A stretch of DNA of 10,937 nucleotides from Opitutales bacterium (GTDB lineage: Bacteria > Verrucomicrobiota > Verrucomicrobiae > Opitutales > CAG-312). The number at the start of each line of letters is the position of its first letter. Positions within the stretch are counted from its first letter, which is position 1. Position numbers and translations under genes: made by a program. Below the pieces are notes generated by a model. It was not told where the DNA came from. It saw only the letters and a list, made by a program, of their open reading frames with translations, and searched no databases. The DNA lies in NCBI GenBank assembly GCA_017623955.1, contig JAGAOA010000063.1, positions 1 to 10,937 of the forward strand, written 5' to 3'. Shown in pieces: positions 7,227 to 10,937 of this stretch.

Positions 7227-8000
7227 TTATTGATTGTTTTTTACTAAATCTAAAACCTGTTTGTGAAGTTCTGGAGTACACGATGCAATCAAACCTCCAT
7301 TATGACCAATGTTGTTGCCACCACTCCAATCGGAGAAGGTTGCACCTGCCCCTTGTAATGCAGGTAACAGAGCAACAAAATCCCATACTTCTAAAAGAGC
7401 ATCGCAAGCTACATGTGCCAAGCCTCTACACAAAAGCATATAACCATAACAATCGCCCCAAGTTCTAGAAATAGCAGCTTTATTTTCAAGAGTTTTCCAT
7501 GCTTTTGCTCCATGTAAGTCGGCACAATAACGGCTATCAGATGTCAACAATGTTATGCCGTCAAGCGAAGTACAATTAGATGTTTTAACAATCTTGCCAT
7601 TAAACGTACATGTTTTACAATCTCCTACAATGCGTTCTTTTAGAATTGGTTGATCTATAGCTCCAACGATAGGCTTACCACAATATTGTAGACCTATCAA
7701 CGTTCCAAACAAAGGAACTTTTGTAATGAATGATTTTGTTCCATCTATTGGATCTAAAACCCAAACAAACTCTGCATCTTCATTGACATTTCCAAATTCC
7801 TCCCCAATTATACCGTGTGAAGGGAATTTTTTTTGTATATGTTCGCGCAACATCAATTCTGTATTTCTATCGATTTCAGTAACCGGAGATTTATCGTTTT
7901 TAAAATCGACATCAATATTTTTGCCAAAAGACTCTGCAATATATTTTCCGCTAATATCTGCTAATTCATTAATAAAAATCTTGAAACTTTCAGTATCCAT
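7227..8000 (-). CDS. hisN: Histidinol-phosphatase / inositol monophosphatase family protein
   Basis: A 257-residue phosphatase of the IMPase superfamily, a Mg-dependent, lithium-sensitive family in general. Metal-site motifs are GEEFG (66-70) and WVLDPIDGTKSF (80-91), and the C-terminal motif is EVWDFVALLPALQGAGATFSDWSG (204-227). The segment SRTWGDCYGYMLLCRGLAHVACD is characteristic of the HisN subgroup, which removes phosphate from histidinol phosphate in histidine biosynthesis. No other his gene is present, so a related monophosphatase (CysQ- or SuhB-like) remains possible, though the WGDCYGY signature favours HisN. The start at 8000 is 27 nt from a divergent gene. The end is followed by about 120 bp before the next gene, which has its own promoter. 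Confidence 0.88.
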   Translation of the reverse strand: MDTESFKIFINELADISGKYIAESFGKNIDVDFKNDKSPVTEIDRNTELMLREHIQKKFPSHGIIGEEFGNVNEDAEFVWVLDPIDGTKSFITKVPLFGTLIGLQYCGKPIVGAIDQPILKERIVGDCKTCTFNGKIVKTSNCTSLDGITLLTSDSRYCADLHGAKAWKTLENKAAISRTWGDCYGYMLLCRGLAHVACDALLEVWDFVALLPALQGAGATFSDWSGGNNIGHNGGLIASCTPELHKQVLDLVKNNQ

Positions 8001-8027
8001 GTTCCTAATATTTACACAGAAAAAAAA

Positions 8028-8681
8028 ATGAGCAAGATGAAAAACATAAAAATTCCGATATTTGTTATAGATTTTGAAGGATCTCGTAAAATCGGAATAG
8101 TAGAATATGGCGTTGCTAAAATATTTGGAGGTAAAATTGTGACAACGTCAACAAGTATCTGTGCTCCAAAATCAAACATACCTGTTGCCGACTCAAATAT
8201 TTTCGATATAACGACATCATCGGCAAGTAAATTTCCTCCATTTGAAGCACATCTACAACACTTTTGCGATATGCGTAATTGTGGAATTTTTTCTGCACAT
8301 AATGCAGTTGCAGAAGATACTATGTTGCGCGATGCTCTCCCCGTTGCACCAATAGGAATAAATCCACTCACAAATACACAAACTACTACGTGGGCACCAT
8401 ATATCGACACATGTACATTAGCAAAAACCCTTTTTAAGTTAAAATCCGCAAAGCTTGCCGATGTAATAAAATCATTAAATCTAGAAGAAGAGCTTTATAA
8501 AGAAGCAGAAAAGTACTGTCCGACAAACCGAAGAAAGTGGCATTGCGCGTTATTTGATGCAATAGCAAGTGCTTTAATCTTGATAAAAATATGTTCATTT
8601 GAAGGGTTTGAAAATGTAACATTAGAATGGTTATTGAAATATTCAAAAACCTCGCAAGATACCCAGCAAAACTTATTATGA
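8028..8681 (+). CDS. DEDDh-family 3'-5' exonuclease
   Basis: A 217-residue nuclease of the DnaQ-like RNase H fold. The catalytic set is visible as D15 and E17 in FVIDFEGS (Exo I), HNAVAED (91-97, Exo II region, with Glu96 at the position usually held by Asp and Asp97 next to it), D127 in YIDTCTLAK, and H172/D177 in HCALFDA (Exo III, H-x4-D, the DEDDh type). The family removes 3'-terminal nucleotides from DNA or RNA in proofreading, repair or RNA turnover. Which applies is not clear here, as there is no polymerase or helicase domain attached. Another in-frame ATG lies at 8037. The following gene overlaps its stop by ATGA, so the two are translationally coupled. Confidence 0.85.
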   Translation: MSKMKNIKIPIFVIDFEGSRKIGIVEYGVAKIFGGKIVTTSTSICAPKSNIPVADSNIFDITTSSASKFPPFEAHLQHFCDMRNCGIFSAHNAVAEDTMLRDALPVAPIGINPLTNTQTTTWAPYIDTCTLAKTLFKLKSAKLADVIKSLNLEEELYKEAEKYCPTNRRKWHCALFDAIASALILIKICSFEGFENVTLEWLLKYSKTSQDTQQNLL

Positions 8682-9112
8682 TTTCTAAAAATGATAAAAT
8701 TAGAATGTTAAATTCTCTATTGGCCGCAATATCGCCAATTTCAAATGAGATTTTTGCAAACGCAACAGCTGGAATAAATAAAGCCTTAAAAGATGGTACA
8801 AAAGTATCACTAGAAGAATTTGCACATCGAGCAATAGCGATATATAATCCGTCTGCAAAGCTGGAATTTATTGATTTTTCAAGTGGATATTTTGATCCAC
8901 TTTTTGCTATCGTTATAATTTCTTCTGCAATGAAACGCCTATCAGGATACCCTAGTGCTATTCTTGTAATAAACGGGCTTTCAGAGTTGCCTCAAGGGAA
9001 AAGACGTACAAAAAATATGCGACAACAAAAGGCAGAAGACTTAGAGATGGCAGAATCTTATGTTATGCGGTATCGTAAAAGTTTTCCCTCAATCGAGGTT
9101 TTTTTTATTTGA
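8678..9112 (+). CDS. Unknown protein coupled to the exonuclease gene, 144 residues
   Basis: I choose the ATG at 8678, which overlaps the exonuclease stop (ATGA). An in-frame ATG at 8627 would overlap the exonuclease gene by 55 bases. I do not recognise the family. The N-terminal half is helical (MLNSLLAAISPISNEIFANATAGINKAL, then VSLEEFAHRAIAIYN), and the centre has hydrophobic strand/helix runs (LFAIVIISSAMKRL, AILVINGLSELP). A strongly basic segment (QGKRRTKNMRQQ) precedes an acidic helix, and the basic part may bind nucleic acid. The last codons (EVFFI) are encoded by a terminator-like hairpin and its T-run. Coupling to a nuclease suggests a joint job on DNA or RNA, which is inference. Confidence 0.65.
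   Translation: MISKNDKIRMLNSLLAAISPISNEIFANATAGINKALKDGTKVSLEEFAHRAIAIYNPSAKLEFIDFSSGYFDPLFAIVIISSAMKRLSGYPSAILVINGLSELPQGKRRTKNMRQQKAEDLEMAESYVMRYRKSFPSIEVFFI
9087..9106 (+). terminator. Weak intrinsic terminator overlapping the end of a gene
   Basis: CCTC (9087-9090) pairs with GAGG (9095-9098) around an AATC loop and is followed by eight T residues. The stem is short, but the T-run is uninterrupted. It lies inside the coding sequence just before the stop codon, and could end the exonuclease transcript and isolate the HIT gene. Confidence 0.45.
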
Positions 9113-9145
9113 AAAACAAAAATAATTTTTGAAGATACATAATGT

Positions 9146-9484
9146 ATGAAAACACTTTTTGAAAAAATTATAGATGGTGAAATTCCTGCAACAATAATAT
9201 ATCAAGATGATGTATGTGCCGCAATAAATGATATTAATCCACAAGCTCCAGTACACGTGTTGCTGTTTCCTAAAAAACCAATACAAAGATTATCAAAAGC
9301 GGAACAATCGGATAGTGAAACGTTGGCGCACTTAATGCTTACAGTTCCTAAAGTAGCAGAAAAATGTGGATTAGAGAATGGATTTAGAGTTGTAATTAAT
9401 AATGGAAAAGATGCGGGAGAAACTGTACCGCATATGCATATACATATTTTGGGTGGAACAACACTAGGTTGGCCTCCTTGTTAA
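9146..9484 (+). CDS. hinT: HIT family (HinT-like) purine nucleotide phosphoramidase/hydrolase
   Basis: A 112-residue cytosolic protein of the histidine-triad superfamily. The N-terminus FEKIIDGEIPATIIYQDDVCAAINDINPQAPVHVL is typical of the HinT branch. The triad is HMHIHIL (H96, H98, H100), with His98 the expected nucleophile, and the C-terminus GGTTLGWPP matches the family. HinT homologues hydrolyse adenosine phosphoramidates and aminoacyl-adenylates as dimers. No Shine-Dalgarno sequence is evident. The short 33-nt gap behind the unknown gene contains AT-rich DNA (TACATAAT at 9136-9143) that might serve as a -10 region, though it would leave almost no leader. Function is otherwise independent of its neighbours. 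Confidence 0.95.
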   Translation: MKTLFEKIIDGEIPATIIYQDDVCAAINDINPQAPVHVLLFPKKPIQRLSKAEQSDSETLAHLMLTVPKVAEKCGLENGFRVVINNGKDAGETVPHMHIHILGGTTLGWPPC

Positions 9485-9503
9485 AAAGTATTGAGTGTTT
9501 TTG

Positions 9504-9630
9504 ATATAAAAGCCCTCGATTTACCTCAGATGATACAACAAAAGCATAATTGATAGAATATCAAATCGACACGTTTACTCTAAATATGAGACAGTCGACA
9601 GATTCACTTAAAAAATAATATAAAAGCCCT
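9504..9630 (+). repeat. Direct repeat ATATAAAAGCCCT, two copies
   Basis: The 13-base word ATATAAAAGCCCT occurs at 9504-9516 and again at 9618-9630, 114 bases apart. The second copy forms the left arm of the strong hairpin at 9623-9654. The first is followed by TCGATTT (9516-9522), which is complementary to AAATCGA at 9563-9569 across a long loop. This may be a duplicated terminator arm or a duplication left by a rearrangement. Confidence 0.6.
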
Positions 9631-9654
9631 TTGCAATACACTTGCAAGGGCTTT
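9623..9654. terminator. Strong hairpin after hinT, possible bidirectional terminator
   Basis: AAAGCCCTT..GCAA (9623-9636) pairs with TTGCAAGGGCTTT (9642-9654), giving 13 base pairs with one bulged T and a 5-nt loop TACAC. Going right, the following GCAATTT is only weakly T-rich. On the minus strand the stem is followed by a stretch rich in T (CTTTTATATTATTTTTT), so it works at least as well for leftward transcripts. It lies 138 bases beyond the hinT stop. Confidence 0.65.
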
Positions 9655-9704
9655 GCAATTTGAAGGAAAATCGCGATAAAAATTTAGTGTTAAAAACTTG
9701 ATAC

Positions 9705-9802
9705 CCGTCAAACGTCTGGCAAAAACTCTCAAATCATCTGGCGCGATACATTCATACCGTCAAACGTCTGGCAAAAACTTTCAAACCATCTGGCGCGATA
9801 CA
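9705..9802. repeat. Tandem repeat, two units of 46 bp with a 52-bp period
   Basis: Units at 9705-9750 and 9757-9802 match at 44 of 46 bases, starting CCGTCAAACGTCTGGC and ending ATCTGGCGCGATACA, and are separated by TTCATA. Each unit is itself made of two related halves, TCAAACGTCTGGC and TCAAA(T/C)CATCTGGC, so the core TCAAA-TCTGGC occurs four times, beginning near 9708, 9729, 9760 and 9781. The period is not a multiple of three and stops occur in the frames, so it is not a coding repeat. AAAAACTT words recur around it (9692, 9721 with C, 9773, 9811, 9845). Confidence 0.9.
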
Positions 9803-9872
9803 CTGTTGATAAAAACTTCGGATATTTTGCGTTTCATAATGAATAAAAACTTATAAATTTTACAAGCTTTAT

Positions 9873-9892
9873 TTGTCGCAACTTGTCGCAAC
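9873..9892. repeat. 10-bp tandem duplication TTGTCGCAAC
   Basis: TTGTCGCAAC occurs twice with no spacer (9873-9882 and 9883-9892), followed by an A-run. Two adjacent identical sites one DNA helical turn apart would suit cooperative protein binding. Replication slippage is the simpler explanation. Confidence 0.75.
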
Positions 9893-9920
9893 TAAAAAAA
9901 ATAACATATGGGCGTGCAAC

Positions 9921-9965
9921 CCTTTATTTATCAAATAAAAGGACCGCAATCCTTGTAAAATTGCG
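9921..9965. other. Two adjacent hairpins
   Basis: CCTTTATTT (9921-9929) pairs with AAATAAAAGG (9933-9942) with one bulge and a 3-nt loop. Immediately after, CGCAAT (9945-9950) pairs with ATTGCG (9960-9965), and the stem can be extended past a mismatch by GA/TC. The two stems stand side by side with almost no gap, which suggests a folded RNA leader or a terminator pair. No gene lies close enough downstream to assign a role. Confidence 0.45.
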
Positions 9966-10022
9966 ATCTTTAAAATGGTCGGTATTGTAAGAAGTTTAAC
10001 AACCATGATGCCGATAACTTAA

Positions 10023-10040
10023 ATCGAGCAAACACTCGAT
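10023..10040. other. Hairpin ATCGAG / CTCGAT
   Basis: ATCGAG (10023-10028) and CTCGAT (10035-10040) form a perfect 6-bp stem with a 6-nt loop. The self-complementary TCTCGAGA follows at 10045-10052. No T-run follows. Confidence 0.4.
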
Positions 10041-10256
10041 AAATTCTCGAGACTCGAAAAGGTGTCTATCTTGCAAATAAATCATGGATCCAAAAAGTCC
10101 AACTCCAAAAGTTTAACACCTCAGTCCAAAATTTTAAAAGAAATGAAATTCTACTTCGTAAACAAACTTTCCAACCATTTGTATTATTTTCCGGTATAAC
10201 TAAACGATTAGTTGAGTTGTGGCGGAAAATAACCAAAAACAAAAGTCTATTAATTT

Positions 10257-10295
10257 AGTCCGAATAAAATTCTTCTAAAGCAAGGAAGTCGGACT
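10257..10295. terminator. Inverted repeat AGTCCGA / TCGGACT, possible terminator
   Basis: AGTCCGA (10257-10263) is complementary to TCGGACT (10289-10295), with a 25-nt loop that itself has weakly pairing TTCTT and AAGGAAG parts. TTTTCT follows on the plus strand. It lies about 90 bases beyond the end of the broken methyltransferase gene, so it may once have ended that transcript, though the T-run is on the other strand. Confidence 0.35.
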
Positions 10296-10385
10296 TTTCT
10301 AACGAAAGGCAAGCTTTTTATCAATCTTTCATAACTTTGTTGAGTAGTTCTGTGTAGTTGTTTATGAAGTCGTATTTTAATTAGA

Positions 10386-10937
10386 CTATTTTTTAAAAAG
10401 GAAAATATATTCATGCTTGAATAGATAAAGGCCATTAACCAATGCTCTATATCTCCACAGGGCTTGTTGATTTTGTTTGCCTTTTGTTGTATCAAAATTT
10501 TTAACTATAATAGATTTTAATTTTAGTTTCTCTTTTTGAGCGACCCGCATAGTGTAAAAACCTAATGGAACAAGCTCGCTATTTGCAATTTATCAGCGAT
10601 TACAATAGCTATATATCGTCCTTTTTCAAGTACCTCTACGGATTTTCGGACAATTATTTGAAATTTATCTAGAAACTCTTGTAAAGTTTTCGCATTACTT
10701 AAATTATTTTGATCTGGTCCAAAGTTAATAATATCCCAATAGGGAGGATGCAATATAACTAATTGAACCGTTGAAATCCCAAATTTCTGAAGTTCTTCTT
10801 TATAATCCAAAGAAAGACTATCTCCACATATTAAATGAGATTCTGCTTGCACATCAGAGCTTGGAAATTTCTTTGCATCGTCTAAAACTTGCTTTGTTAT
10901 TGTGCAGGTTTGAGGATTAATTTCAAAACCAAGAACA
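10386..10937 (-). pseudogene. DNA methyltransferase, frameshifted, N-terminus beyond window edge
   Basis: The minus-strand frame is open to the right edge and reads VLGFEINPQ (the AdoMet-binding acidic strand), then HLICGDS, then LVILHPPYWDIINFG. The last is the catalytic motif IV with His in place of the first Asp of DPPY, a variant I associate with one branch of N6-adenine/N4-cytosine methyltransferases. After VIADK the frame runs into a stop at 10562. In another frame, 66 residues continue exactly as the family requires: ANSELVPLGFYTMR, then LKSIIVKNFDTTKGKQNQQ, ALWRYRALVNGLYLFKHEY and FLFKK, to a TAG at 10386. Adding one base at 10587-10588 (TT for a Tyr codon TAT or TAC) restores the whole protein. 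This is a recent single-base deletion or a sequencing error. No restriction endonuclease gene is recognisable downstream. Confidence 0.85.

Larger units (their letters stand above)
9485..10385. other. Gene-poor, repeat- and hairpin-rich region
   Basis: About 900 bases between hinT and the broken methyltransferase hold no gene I can defend. The left part has a strong hairpin, a 52-bp-period tandem repeat and a 10-bp tandem duplication (listed separately). The right part has smaller hairpins at 9921-9942, 9945-9965 and 10023-10040, three CTCGA copies at 10035-10057, and only short reading frames. The longest intact small frame is 45 codons (minus strand, 9869-10006). Some frames read like broken coding remnants. 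I read the stretch as a decayed mobile or accessory segment, or as a site for an undescribed structured RNA. Confidence 0.6.

Noticed and set aside
8627..8677. Longer start for the 144-residue gene after the exonuclease
   Set aside because: It lies within the exonuclease coding sequence. The ATG at 8678 overlapping the stop fits the coupling seen elsewhere.
9705..9802. CRISPR array
   Set aside because: There are only two long units with a 6-base spacer and internal half-repeats, and no cas gene nearby. The spacing is wrong for repeats and spacers.
9903..9990. Possible recombinase N-terminus on the plus strand (ATLYLSNKRTAILVKL)
   Set aside because: The frame stops after fewer than 30 codons, coincides with two hairpins, and no catalytic part follows.
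9994..10117. Integron attC-like site bounded by GTTTAAC
   Set aside because: Both copies are in the same orientation and the inverse GTTRRRY partner is missing, so no attC fold forms. No integrase is present.
9485..10385. tRNA, tmRNA or other known RNA gene in the gene-poor region
   Set aside because: I found no T-loop GTTCRA motif with matching acceptor stem, and none of the hairpins assembles into a cloverleaf or another fold I know.
10250..10495. 81-residue minus-strand frame
   Set aside because: It is an alternate frame over the real C-terminus of the methyltransferase and the decayed DNA beyond it. The methyltransferase frame explains the sequence far better.

Overview
The window is AT-rich bacterial DNA with the tail end of a Mu-like phage module on the left, a block of ordinary chromosomal housekeeping genes in the middle, and a decayed repeat-bearing region on the right. 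The host looks like a Gram-negative bacterium: it has a lipoprotein with a TPR and LysM domain, a PurH of the SDKTG / [20 protein letters not shown] type and a HisN-type phosphatase. My tentative reading is an AT-rich Lentisphaerota/Verrucomicrobiota-like (PVC) organism rather than a Bacteroidota. This rests on remembered protein flavour, not on a search.

Positions 1-3978 (+ strand) hold six tightly packed genes, most with overlapping stop/start codons (TAATG, ATGA). From left to right they are a small protein in the position of Mu gp35, a gp36-like (DUF1320-type) connector, a gp37-like protein, an unknown 126-residue protein, a 52-residue coiled-coil protein, a 565-residue tail hub/late-control-like protein and an unknown 198-residue protein. 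A perfect 10-bp GC-rich hairpin separates the first gene from the rest. No sheath, tube, tape-measure, lysis or integrase gene is visible, and the last gene shares its stop codon bases with the convergent host operon.

Positions 3975-8000 (- strand) read hisN-like phosphatase, then a UlaG-like metallo-beta-lactamase-fold hydrolase (own TATAAT promoter), purH and a LysM/TPR lipoprotein. Positions 8028-9484 (+ strand) read a DEDDh exonuclease, an overlapping unknown gene ending in a terminator-like hairpin, and a HIT-family protein.

Positions 9485-10385 contain no convincing gene. They hold a strong hairpin, two 52-bp-period tandem repeats built from a smaller half-repeat, a 10-bp tandem duplication, several further hairpins and possible coding remnants. 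At the right edge (- strand) lies the C-terminal part of a DNA methyltransferase of the HPPY-motif type. It is broken by what looks like a single-base deletion, after which the correct C-terminus continues in another frame.
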